Source: Ectothiorhodospira lacustris
GTDB taxonomy: Bacteria > Pseudomonadota > Gammaproteobacteria > Ectothiorhodospirales > Ectothiorhodospiraceae
Reading direction: 5' to 3'
Length of the DNA stretch: 64,000 nt
Assembly (NCBI RefSeq): GCF_022227845.1
Contig: NZ_JAJNQN010000016.1
Span: 30,363 to 94,362 of the forward strand
Under the pieces are notes generated by a model, which saw only the letters and a list, made by a program, of their open reading frames with translations, had not been told where the DNA came from and ran no database searches. Shown here piece after piece: positions 27,461 to 36,724 of this stretch (the stretch's first letter is position 1; every line of letters begins with the position of its first letter). The position numbers and the translations under genes were made by a program.

Positions 27461-27874
27461 GTGTTGCAGATATCCAGTAGTGTGGCCCTGGGCGAGTGGG
27501 AAATCGAACTGACTCAGATCCGGGCCCAGGGTGCCGGGGGGCAGAACGTAAACAAGGTGTCCTCCGCCGTACATCTTCGTTTTGACATCCCCGGATCCAG
27601 CTTGCCAAGGGTGTACAAGGACCGGCTGTTGCAACGCGCCGATCAGCGGATCAGCAAGGAGGGGGTGGTGATCATCAAGGCGCAGCGTTTTCGCACCCTG
27701 GAGCAGAACCGGGAAGATGCCCTCGCCCGTCTGAAGGATCTGATCCTGGACGTCATGAAGCCGGTCAAGATACGCAAGGCGACGCGGCCCACTCTGGCCT
27801 CAAAGCGGCGGCGTCTGGAGGGCAAGATTCAGCGTGGCAGGACCAAGGCCCTGCGGGGCAAGGTGGAGCCTTAG
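27461..27874 (+). CDS. arfB: Alternative ribosome-rescue factor B (YaeJ-type peptidyl-tRNA hydrolase)
   Basis: ArfB frees stalled ribosomes by hydrolysing peptidyl-tRNA when no stop codon is available. The 137-residue protein has the release-factor GGQ motif in IRAQGAGGQNVNKVSSAV and the basic C-terminal tail (TLASKRRRLEGKIQRGRTKALRGK) that enters the empty mRNA channel. The GTG start at 27461 has GGGGA just upstream. It is too short to be a complete RF1 or RF2. Confidence 0.93.
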   Translation: MLQISSSVALGEWEIELTQIRAQGAGGQNVNKVSSAVHLRFDIPGSSLPRVYKDRLLQRADQRISKEGVVIIKAQRFRTLEQNREDALARLKDLILDVMKPVKIRKATRPTLASKRRRLEGKIQRGRTKALRGKVEP

Positions 27875-27881
27875 AGGCTGG

Positions 27882-28187
27882 TCAGGGCAGCCGGTGCTGT
27901 TCCAGCAGGGCCTCGCGGATCCGGCCCGACAGGGGGGCGCCCGCCATGGTCATGATGACGGGGTGGATGTCCGTGGCTTCGTCATTGAGTACCGGCAGGG
28001 TGAAGGTGCGCAGCACCCGTCGGTGGGGCTCGCCATGCTGGTCCGGCTGGATCACATGTTCGCCATCCATCTGGCCCACCACCACCCGGGGGCCGGCCTC
28101 CAGGATCTCGATCACTTCGCAGTGAATGCCGTCCACCATGGCCTCGCGGCCGATCAGGGATTCCAGAAGTTTGAGCAGGTCTTTCAT
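27882..28187 (-). CDS. Small conserved-looking hypothetical protein
   Basis: 101 residues, soluble, no recognised domain. The first half (MKDLLKLLESLIGREAMVDG, CEVIEILEAGPRVVVGQ) looks like a helix followed by a beta-barrel-like segment. It is convergent with arfB, seven bases apart, and divergent from the nudix gene. Codon use is like its neighbours, supporting a real gene. Function unknown. Confidence 0.6.
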   Translation of the reverse strand: MKDLLKLLESLIGREAMVDGIHCEVIEILEAGPRVVVGQMDGEHVIQPDQHGEPHRRVLRTFTLPVLNDEATDIHPVIMTMAGAPLSGRIREALLEQHRLP

Positions 28188-28289
28188 GGCGGTCAGTATA
28201 CTCGATGTCAGGGGCCGGCCCGAGGGTCCGGCCCGGCGTCATGATGTGGTAGGCGTACTATACCCTTGCCGTTCATAGGTGATCATTGC

Positions 28290-28883
28290 ATGAAATGGGA
28301 AATACTCAAGCTCCAGGACCTGTATCGGGGTTTCTTTCACCTGCGGCATCTGCGTCTGTCCCATGGCCGCTTTGAAGGCGGGGAACCGATGGTCGTCGAT
28401 CGGGAGCTCCTGGATCGGGGCCATGCCGCCGGGGTCTTGCCCTATGATCCGGTGCGCGACGAGGTGTTGCTGGTGGAGCAGTTCCGGGTGGGTGCGATTG
28501 AGTCGCCCCATGGTCCCTGGCTGATGGAGATCATCGCTGGTTTGATCGATGCGGGTGAACGGGCCGAATCAGTGGCGCGGCGGGAGGCCCTGGAAGAGGC
28601 GGGTTGTCATCTGGACGAACTGGTGCATGTGCACGACTATTACGCCACACCGGGTAGTTCCACGGAGCGGATTTCCCTGTTCGTGGCGCGGGCGGATCTG
28701 TCCGGCGCCGGGGGGATTCATGGTCTGGCCCATGAGGGAGAGGAGATCCGGGTGCATGTGCTGCCCGCGGAAGAGGCCTTTGACCAGCTGGATCGGATGC
28801 AGGTGGACACCGCCATGACCATCATCGCACTGCAGTGGCTGCGACTGAACCGGGAGGGCCTGCGGGAGCGCTGGGGCGGGTAG
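28290..28883 (+). CDS. nudF: ADP-ribose pyrophosphatase (nudix hydrolase)
   Basis: NudF hydrolyses ADP-ribose to AMP and ribose-5-phosphate. The 197-residue protein has the nudix box at about residues 90-112: it opens AGLIDAGE, and the catalytic part reads RREALEEAGC. Family features DYYATPGSSTERI and EGEEIRVHVLP are also present. The ATG at 28290 has AGGTGA seven bases upstream; a TTG at 28266 is in frame but less likely. Confidence 0.92.
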   Translation: MKWEILKLQDLYRGFFHLRHLRLSHGRFEGGEPMVVDRELLDRGHAAGVLPYDPVRDEVLLVEQFRVGAIESPHGPWLMEIIAGLIDAGERAESVARREALEEAGCHLDELVHVHDYYATPGSSTERISLFVARADLSGAGGIHGLAHEGEEIRVHVLPAEEAFDQLDRMQVDTAMTIIALQWLRLNREGLRERWGG

Positions 28884-28887
28884 GAAG

Positions 28888-28920
28888 CCGCCCTTCTCCT
28901 GTTGCGGGAGAAGGGCGGGG
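28888..28920. terminator. Bidirectional hairpin between nudF and acs
   Basis: CCGCCCTTCTCC (28888-28899) is exactly complementary to GGAGAAGGGCGG (28907-28918) around a seven-base loop. It lies between the convergent stops and resembles the hairpins at 12348-12440, so it is probably another copy of that repeat used as a terminator. Confidence 0.6.
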
Positions 28921-28928
28921 ATGCCTGC

Positions 28929-30872
<1,944 letters not shown>

Positions 30873-31029
30873 GGGTTCCTCCTCAAAAAGACATTTGAAA
30901 CATCGCCAACCGCCATCGGGGTCGGCAGAAATCCTGTTCCCGGGTCTCTACGGACTGTGCTGTCTGTGTCTTGTCGCTGTGTGTCGACCCTGGATGCCTG
31001 GTTCCGGTCACGGCCTGCAACGGCGCTAT

Positions 31030-31043
31030 TTATTCCAGAATAA
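31030..31043 (-). promoter_or_regulatory. Perfect palindrome upstream of acs
   Basis: TTATTC and GAATAA flank a two-base centre, about 158 bases before the acs start. The A/T-rich palindrome stands out in a G/C-rich region and may be an operator. No regulator is identified and I see no good -24/-12 promoter between it and acs. Confidence 0.3.
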
Positions 31044-31087
31044 CCCGAGCTTATTGTTGCTGCCACATTCCTGTGCGGTTGCGCACC

Positions 31088-32128
31088 TTATTGGAGCAAA
31101 AAACCGGCGACGCGCCGGCCCGTCGTGCTCTGGATGATCCGCACCATCTTGAATGCCTCCCGCAACCGTTGCCGATCTTCCTGCGACAACGTGTCGACAG
31201 CGACCCGGTTATCTGCCTTTCGGCCCTGTTCCAGGCAGCGCACTTGGTGCTGGGCCCGCAACAAGGTAATGCAGTCCCAAGCCGCCGTCAGGTCCCGTCC
31301 GCCGGCCTCGCTGAGGCGTCCCGAGTCGACGGCTGCCTGGAGTCGTTCCCGTGTACCCAGCACCATCACTCCGTCCGCCAGGGCCAGCAGGCGGGCCAGG
31401 CTGACGATGGGCAAGATGCCGACACGCTTGATATTCAGCAGCGGCGCTTGTCGGGTTAGTACCGTCAGCCAGTCGCCGGGTAGCCGGCGCGGCGGGCGAT
31501 CGTGCAGGGCTTCCACGGCCAGTGCCGCCATGAATCCGGCGTTGTGCCGGGTCAAGGCCAGGATGCGGCGGCGCAAACGCTCAAGCAGATCGGCTTCCCC
31601 ATGAATACAGCGCAGATCCAGGAAGTTTTGCGCCAGCATCACGGATTTTCGTTCCGGTTGTTCGATCCACTGCTTGAAGTCGCTCTCCCAGGTATCCAGC
31701 GGCTGGCGCCACTTCGGGTTGCGGGCCATCACTTCTCCCGAGCAGAGGACGAAGCCGCAAGCATCCAGCCCCGTGGTCACCTGTTCCGCCAACTGGTCGA
31801 AATACCCTGACACTCCCCGGTCGGCAGGTCCGGACAGGATCAGGGCATTGTCCTGATCCGTGTGTACGGTCTGTTCCCGTCGCCCCTGTGATCCGCAGGC
31901 CACCCAGGCGTAGGGCATGGGGGCCGGACCCAGGGAGACCTCTGCCAGATGGATGAAACGTCCCGTGAAGGCATCTGCCAGGTCCGAGATGATGTGTCCC
32001 AGTTCGTCGGCGTTCACGCCGGCGCGGATCAGCTGTATCTGCAATGCCGGGAGCCGATGGCCTAGTTGCTCAAGGTCATGTCGTGTCTCAGCCTCCTTGA
32101 CCTGGCTGATCAGGGTCTGTACGTCCAT
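31088..32128 (-). CDS. DUF294 nucleotidyltransferase-like protein, short form
   Basis: 346 residues. It has the GlnD-like nucleotidyltransferase core (AWVACGSQGRREQTVHTDQDNA) and the following DUF294_C helical domain. This is the same pair that ends the 645-residue cNMP-CBS protein at 34647, but here the cNMP and CBS modules are absent. Such proteins accompany acetate transporters of the VC_2705 type; their substrate is unknown. The ATG at 32128 (MDVQTLISQVKEAE) with GGAAGACG upstream is preferred over one at 32176. Confidence 0.82.
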   Translation of the reverse strand: MDVQTLISQVKEAETRHDLEQLGHRLPALQIQLIRAGVNADELGHIISDLADAFTGRFIHLAEVSLGPAPMPYAWVACGSQGRREQTVHTDQDNALILSGPADRGVSGYFDQLAEQVTTGLDACGFVLCSGEVMARNPKWRQPLDTWESDFKQWIEQPERKSVMLAQNFLDLRCIHGEADLLERLRRRILALTRHNAGFMAALAVEALHDRPPRRLPGDWLTVLTRQAPLLNIKRVGILPIVSLARLLALADGVMVLGTRERLQAAVDSGRLSEAGGRDLTAAWDCITLLRAQHQVRCLEQGRKADNRVAVDTLSQEDRQRLREAFKMVRIIQSTTGRRVAGFLLQ

Positions 32129-32289
32129 CCGTCTCGTCTTCCGGGCTGGTGCGGGGAAACCCCGTATCATGCCCATCCGACGTCATTCTGGCCATCAGTC
32201 CGGCCAGGCTTTCAACAAGGAATCTGTGCTGGAGTCACGCCTTACGGAATGATTCCAGCGCAGACATCTTGATCCGGTTTCGGTGCGAA

Positions 32290-32312
32290 GGGGACCCGCG
32301 GCGCGGGTCCCC
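32290..32312 (-). terminator. Strong hairpin downstream of the acetate symporter
   Basis: GGGGACCCGC and GCGGGTCCCC enclose a three-base loop, beginning 16 bases after the symporter stop on the minus strand. No T-run follows, so it may stabilise the 3' end as well as, or instead of, terminating. Confidence 0.5.
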
Positions 32313-32327
32313 CGGTTGGTTACAAGA

Positions 32328-34094
32328 TCAGGCGGTGTCGGCACGCGGTACGCGCACGCTCTCCACCAGGGCCTGGATTTCCTTCGGCGGCGGGGCCGTC
32401 AGTTTGCAGACGATCAGCGCCACGGTGACGTTGAGCACCGCACCGATGGTACCGAAGCCCTGGGGCGAGATGCCCAGGATCCAGCCGCTGGCGTTGTCGG
32501 CCAGCAGGTTGGTGCCCGGAATGAAGAACCAGCCTTTGTACAGGAAGATGTAGACCAGGGTGCTGATCAGGCCGGTGAGCATGCCGGCGATGGCGCCTTC
32601 CTTGTTCATCCGCTTGTAGAAGATGCCCATCATCAGCACGGGGAACAGGGAGGAGGCCGCCAGACCGAAGGCCAGCGCCACCACCTCGGCCGCAAAGCCC
32701 GGCGGATTAAGCCCCAGGTAGCCGGCCAGGAGGATGGCGCCCGCCATGGAGATGCGTCCCGCCATGAGCTCGTTCTTCTCCGAGATCTTGGGCATGAACA
32801 CCCCCTTGAGCAGGTCATGGGAGATGGCCGAGGAGATGGCCAGCAACAGACCCGCCGCAGTAGACAAGGCCGCCGCGATACCACCGGCCGCCACCAGTGC
32901 GATCACCCAGTTGGGCAGACTGGCGATTTCCGGGTTGGCCAGCACCATGATGTCACGGTCCAGGCGTACCAGTTCATTGCCCTGCAGGTTGTCTTCGGTT
33001 GCGAAGGCCGGCGGGTTGCCCTGATTGTAGTACTGGATACGGCCGTCATCGTTCTTGTCTTCGAACACCAAAAGGCCGGTGTTTTCCCAGGTGCGCATCC
33101 ATTCCGGACGCTCGTCGTAGACCATGGCCTCGCTGGTATTGCCCACCCCGCCGGGGTAGAGGGTGTTCACCAGGTTGTACATGGCCATGGCACCCACGGC
33201 CGGAGCGGTGGTGTAGAGCAGGGCGATGAAGATCAGGGCCCAACCGGCGGACTTACGGGCGTCACGCACGCGGGGTACGGTGAAGAAACGGATGATGACG
33301 TGGGGCAGACCGGCGGTACCGATCATCAGCGCCATGGTCAGCAGGAACATGTTGAGGGTACTGAAGGTGGCGTTGGTGGTGTACTCGGCAAAGCCCAGAT
33401 CCACCATCATGCCGTCCAGTGCCTGCAGCAGGTAACGGCTGTCGTCACCGGAGAGGGTGGCGCCCAGACCGGTCTGAGGCAGGAAGTGGCCGGTGAGTTG
33501 GATGGAGATGAACACCGCAGGCACGGTGTAGGCGAAGATCAGCACCACGTACTGGGCGATCTGGGTATAGGTGATCCCCTTCATGCCGCCGAGTACGGCG
33601 TACACGAACACGATACTCATACCGGCGATCAGGCCCCAGAGGATGTCCACTTCCAAAAAGCGCGAGAAGGCGATACCCACACCGCGCATCTGCCCGATCA
33701 CGTAGGTGATGGAGATGATGAGCAGGCAGATCACCGCCACGATGCGCGCGCCGTTGGAGTAGAAGCGATCACCCACGAACTGGGGCACCGTGAACTTGCC
33801 GAACTTGCGCAGATACGGTGCCAGCAGCAGGGCCATCAGCACGTAGCCGCCGGTCCAGCCCATCAGATAGACCGAGCCGCTGTAGCCCAAGAAGGCGATC
33901 AGACCCGCCATGGAGATGAAGGAGGCCGCGGACATCCAGTCGGCCGCCGTGGCCATGCCGTTGGCGATCGGGTTGACGCCCTTGCCGGCCACGTAGAACT
34001 CCCCGGTGCTGCCCGCCCGGGCCCAGATGGCGATGCCTATATACAGCGCAAAGGTGGCACCAACCACCAGGTAGATCATTAATTTAAGATCCAT
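32328..34094 (-). CDS. Sodium/acetate symporter, large subunit (VC_2705 type, ActP-like)
   Basis: 588 residues, about 13 membrane spans, of the sodium:solute symporter (SLC5) family. Family features include TAADWMSAASFISMAGLIAF, the sodium-site region GGIAAALSTAAGLLLAISSA and HVIIRFFTVPRVRDARKSAG. A soluble insertion between spans near residues 325-380 contains DKNDDGRI, an EF-hand-like calcium-loop signature. The gene starts 21 bases after the DUF4212 gene; the two-gene pair defines the VC_2705/DUF4212 transporter type. With acs nearby, acetate is the likely substrate. A GGGGGA site precedes the ATG. Confidence 0.92.
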   Translation of the reverse strand: MDLKLMIYLVVGATFALYIGIAIWARAGSTGEFYVAGKGVNPIANGMATAADWMSAASFISMAGLIAFLGYSGSVYLMGWTGGYVLMALLLAPYLRKFGKFTVPQFVGDRFYSNGARIVAVICLLIISITYVIGQMRGVGIAFSRFLEVDILWGLIAGMSIVFVYAVLGGMKGITYTQIAQYVVLIFAYTVPAVFISIQLTGHFLPQTGLGATLSGDDSRYLLQALDGMMVDLGFAEYTTNATFSTLNMFLLTMALMIGTAGLPHVIIRFFTVPRVRDARKSAGWALIFIALLYTTAPAVGAMAMYNLVNTLYPGGVGNTSEAMVYDERPEWMRTWENTGLLVFEDKNDDGRIQYYNQGNPPAFATEDNLQGNELVRLDRDIMVLANPEIASLPNWVIALVAAGGIAAALSTAAGLLLAISSAISHDLLKGVFMPKISEKNELMAGRISMAGAILLAGYLGLNPPGFAAEVVALAFGLAASSLFPVLMMGIFYKRMNKEGAIAGMLTGLISTLVYIFLYKGWFFIPGTNLLADNASGWILGISPQGFGTIGAVLNVTVALIVCKLTAPPPKEIQALVESVRVPRADTA

Positions 34095-34115
34095 AGGATT
34101 ATCCCCCAGTCGTTA

Positions 34116-34487
34116 TCATTCTTCGTGGACGTCGAACTTCTTGTCCAGGCGGTTCATCCACCAGGCGTAGAAGAAGATCAGTACCAGGAAGGTGTAGATG
34201 GCGCCCTGCTGTGCCATCCAGAAGCCCAGCGGATAACCGCCGATGGACATGGTGTTGAGTGCATCCACCATAAAGATGGGGAGCAGGAAGCCGGCAATGA
34301 ACCACACCGCCAGACACCAGCCGAGGATGCTCAGATTGGCCTTCCAGTAGGCCGTCCTCTGCTCGGCGATGCCGCCGGCGGTCGCGGTACCGGCCAGGGT
34401 CTGCCGAATCTGCTCCTTGGTCCTGTCGCTGATGCTGTTTTCTTCCGCCAGGATCTTTTTGAGAAGATCTCTCATTTTTTCACTCAT
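34116..34487 (-). CDS. Sodium:solute symporter small subunit (DUF4212)
   Basis: 123 residues with a charged N-terminal helix (residues 1-30) and two transmembrane segments (LSILGWCLAVWFIAGFLLPI and QGAIYTFLVLIFFYAWWMNR). DUF4212 proteins always accompany VC_2705-type symporters and are thought to be their small subunit. GGAGGAG just upstream of the ATG is a very good ribosome binding site. A weak sigma-54-like site lies about 60 bases upstream. Confidence 0.92.
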   Translation of the reverse strand: MSEKMRDLLKKILAEENSISDRTKEQIRQTLAGTATAGGIAEQRTAYWKANLSILGWCLAVWFIAGFLLPIFMVDALNTMSIGGYPLGFWMAQQGAIYTFLVLIFFYAWWMNRLDKKFDVHEE

Positions 34488-34538
34488 AATTGACTCCTCC
34501 GATCAAATCGGTATGCCGGGTTAGGGTCGGACTGCATG

Positions 34539-34555
34539 CTGTCTTGCCTCCATCT
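34539..34555 (-). promoter_or_regulatory. Weak sigma-54-like promoter ahead of the symporter genes
   Basis: On the minus strand TGG-AGGC-AAGA-CAGCA has GG and GC ten bases apart as in a -24/-12 promoter, but few other consensus matches. It is listed because the neighbouring regulator is a sigma-54 activator. Confidence 0.25.
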
Positions 34556-34646
34556 TTAATTCATGAACCAAAGGGTTGCCGTCCTTTGTCCTGTTGTGGG
34601 TGACGGGCTCTGTATTCCCTTGGGCCCGGGCTCTACCTTGATGTGC

Positions 34647-36584
34647 TTACAGCTGATATTCCAGCGCCAGGCGTGACTGCAGCTTGCGGATCTGTCGGAA
34701 GGACTCCTTGAGGATCCGCTGCTCCAGTTCATCCAGACGTTCGGGGTTGATGAAGTTGCTCAGGGGCTGGCCGGCCTGGGCCTGCTCATGGTGATTGCGC
34801 ATGCGCAGCAGCAGGATGTAGTGATAGGCATTGAGCCAGGCCGCCACGTCTTCCCGCTTCATGACGCCGGCCTCGGCACAGGCCTCGAAGCGGCGGGTGG
34901 TGTTGCTGTCGGGCATCTCCAGCGCCAGGGCGAAGATGCGGGCCACGTCCACGAAGGGGGTGGTGCCATTGACCTTCAGATCAAGGCTGCGTGGGTGACG
35001 CCCGCTGCCGGAACTCACCTTGAAGTCACCGAACAGCCCCAGAGGGGGGCGCAGGCGCAGGGCGTTTTCCGCCATCTGACGGCGGAACCGGCTGTTTTTG
35101 GAAGTCTTTTCCAGGAACCAGGCGCGCAGTTCGGCACCCGGCTGCTCACCGCCGTACAGGACGCGGAAATCGAAGTAGATGTTGGCCTTGAGCAGATGTT
35201 CGGGGGTGCCCTGTTCGATCCAGCGGGAGAAGCGGGTGCGCCATTCTTCCAGGCTCAGGCAGCACTCCGGGTTGCCGGCCATGACCCGTCCCCGGCACAG
35301 GGGAAAACCGCAGATCCGGAGGGCTTCGTTGATCTGCTCCGCCAGGGGCAGCAGCCGGGCACGGATCTGGTCCGCGGTCATGCCGTCCTGGGGCAGGAAC
35401 AGCATGCCGTTGTCCTGGTCGGTCTTGAGGGTCTGTTCCTGGCGGCCTTCGCTGCCGAAGGAGAGCCAGTCGAATTCGGGGATGTCGCCGTCGGCCTCGT
35501 GCAGGCAGAGGGTGATGATGCGGCGGGTGAGCTGGTCGTTGAGCATGGCGATGATCTGGGTGATCTGGTCCACCCGTACCCCCTGGGCGATCATCTGGCC
35601 GATCAGCAGGTGGACATCGGTGCCCAGGCGGGCCAGGGCATTGATGTCTTCGGCCTGGCTCATGGAGCGGCTCAGATTGGCCAGGCTGACCCGCTGCAGG
35701 GAGAACAGGTCGCCTTCGGAGATCACGCCCCGCAGCCGGCCCCGGTCGACGATACACAGGTGATGGAAGCCGTGACTGGCCATCAGCATGGCGGCCTCGA
35801 AGGCAAAGGCGCTGGAGGGCAGGGTGACCGGGTCGGGGGTCATCACGGCGCTGATGGGCTGATCCAGGCCGATCTCGGGCAGGGCCACGCGCTTGAGCAG
35901 ATCGTGCAGGGTGAATACGCCTAAGGGTCTTTGTTCTGCGTCCGTGATGATGACGCTGCCGATGCGTTCATCCTGCATGGCCTGCAGGGCTTGGCGAATG
36001 GGGGCGTCGGGGCGGAGGGTGACGGGTTCGCGTTGGAGGCGTTCGCCGACGGTGGTGTTGAGGGAGGTATCGCCGCCCAGCCCCGAGGCGGTACTGAACT
36101 GCACATGGCGCTGGACGGTGTCCAGCAGGCTGGCCAGGCGGCGGGTGCAGAAATCATGGAACTCGGGACACATCTTGAGCAGATGGTTGAAGTCGTCCCG
36201 GTCCATCTCGAAGCAGAAGGTGTCCTCGGCCGCCCGATAACGGGTCTTCACCGGCCGTCGGGCCAGCAGGGCACCGATGGGAAAGCATTCCCCCGGTGCC
36301 AGGACCCAGGCGGTACTGACGGGGTTGCCGTTGGGGTCAAGGGACTCCCCCAGCACCCGACCCTGCTTGACGATGAAGAAGCGGTCGGCGGGCCCGGACT
36401 TGGGGGTCAGGATCTGCTCGTCACGGGTATAGAAAACCAGACGCAGGCGCTTGGCGAGGAATTCCAGATGGACCGGGTCCATCCGGGCAAAGGGCTCGTG
36501 GCGGCCCAGAAATTCCATCACGGGAATGAGGACCCCCCGTTGCCGGTCTGCGCTGTTGCCTGGATCTGTCTGCATGGTATCCAT
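34647..36584 (-). CDS. cNMP-binding / CBS / DUF294 nucleotidyltransferase-like regulatory protein
   Basis: 645 residues in four parts: a cyclic-nucleotide-binding-like domain (about 20-160, FFIVKQGRVLGESLD, PGECFPIGALLARR), a CBS pair (about 175-300, IGSVIITDAEQRPLGVFTL, DLFSLQRV), a GlnD-like nucleotidyltransferase domain (LSFGSEGRQEQTLKTDQDNG) and the C-terminal DUF294_C helices. The conserved G-S and D-x-D residues of the transferase fold are present. Proteins of this build sit beside DUF4212/SSS acetate transporters and may sense adenylate status. The upstream region carries the sigma-54 promoter at 36613-36628 and twin palindromes at 36679-36720. Confidence 0.88.
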   Translation of the reverse strand: MDTMQTDPGNSADRQRGVLIPVMEFLGRHEPFARMDPVHLEFLAKRLRLVFYTRDEQILTPKSGPADRFFIVKQGRVLGESLDPNGNPVSTAWVLAPGECFPIGALLARRPVKTRYRAAEDTFCFEMDRDDFNHLLKMCPEFHDFCTRRLASLLDTVQRHVQFSTASGLGGDTSLNTTVGERLQREPVTLRPDAPIRQALQAMQDERIGSVIITDAEQRPLGVFTLHDLLKRVALPEIGLDQPISAVMTPDPVTLPSSAFAFEAAMLMASHGFHHLCIVDRGRLRGVISEGDLFSLQRVSLANLSRSMSQAEDINALARLGTDVHLLIGQMIAQGVRVDQITQIIAMLNDQLTRRIITLCLHEADGDIPEFDWLSFGSEGRQEQTLKTDQDNGMLFLPQDGMTADQIRARLLPLAEQINEALRICGFPLCRGRVMAGNPECCLSLEEWRTRFSRWIEQGTPEHLLKANIYFDFRVLYGGEQPGAELRAWFLEKTSKNSRFRRQMAENALRLRPPLGLFGDFKVSSGSGRHPRSLDLKVNGTTPFVDVARIFALALEMPDSNTTRRFEACAEAGVMKREDVAAWLNAYHYILLLRMRNHHEQAQAGQPLSNFINPERLDELEQRILKESFRQIRKLQSRLALEYQL

Positions 36585-36612
36585 GGATGGCCGTGGTCTT
36601 GGCGATCATGGA

Positions 36613-36628
36613 TGCAGAAGGTGTGCCA
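36613..36628 (-). promoter_or_regulatory. Near-consensus sigma-54 promoter for the cNMP-CBS-DUF294 gene
   Basis: On the minus strand the sequence reads TGGCACA-CCTT-CTGCA. The consensus is TGGCACG-N4-TTGCW; GG and GC are exactly ten bases apart and only two core positions differ. Transcription should start near 36602, about 18 bases before the ATG. The gene for an NtrC-type activator ends about 100 bases upstream. Confidence 0.75.
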
Positions 36629-36678
36629 GGTTTTTGTTCCCTGTGGAAACAAGGAGTTGGGATATGGGTGCGCCTGGG

Positions 36679-36720
36679 GGGTGTTACCTTGGGTAACAGG
36701 TGTTACCCAAGGTAACACCC
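36679..36720. promoter_or_regulatory. Tandem palindromic operators, probable activator binding sites
   Basis: Two copies of TGTTACC-N3-GGTAACA lie two bases apart, and the centres (TTG and CAA) are themselves complementary, so the whole 42-base block is one perfect 20-base inverted repeat around GG. It begins four bases beyond the stop of the sigma-54 regulator gene and about 50 bases upstream of a sigma-54 promoter, the usual place for an NtrC-type enhancer. I found no other copy in the window. Confidence 0.75.
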
Positions 36721-36724
36721 AAGC

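Noticed and set aside
36679..36720. The 42-base palindrome as a transcription terminator of the regulator gene
   Set aside because: No T-run on either strand, and each half is itself a perfect palindrome, which fits protein binding better than a terminator stem.
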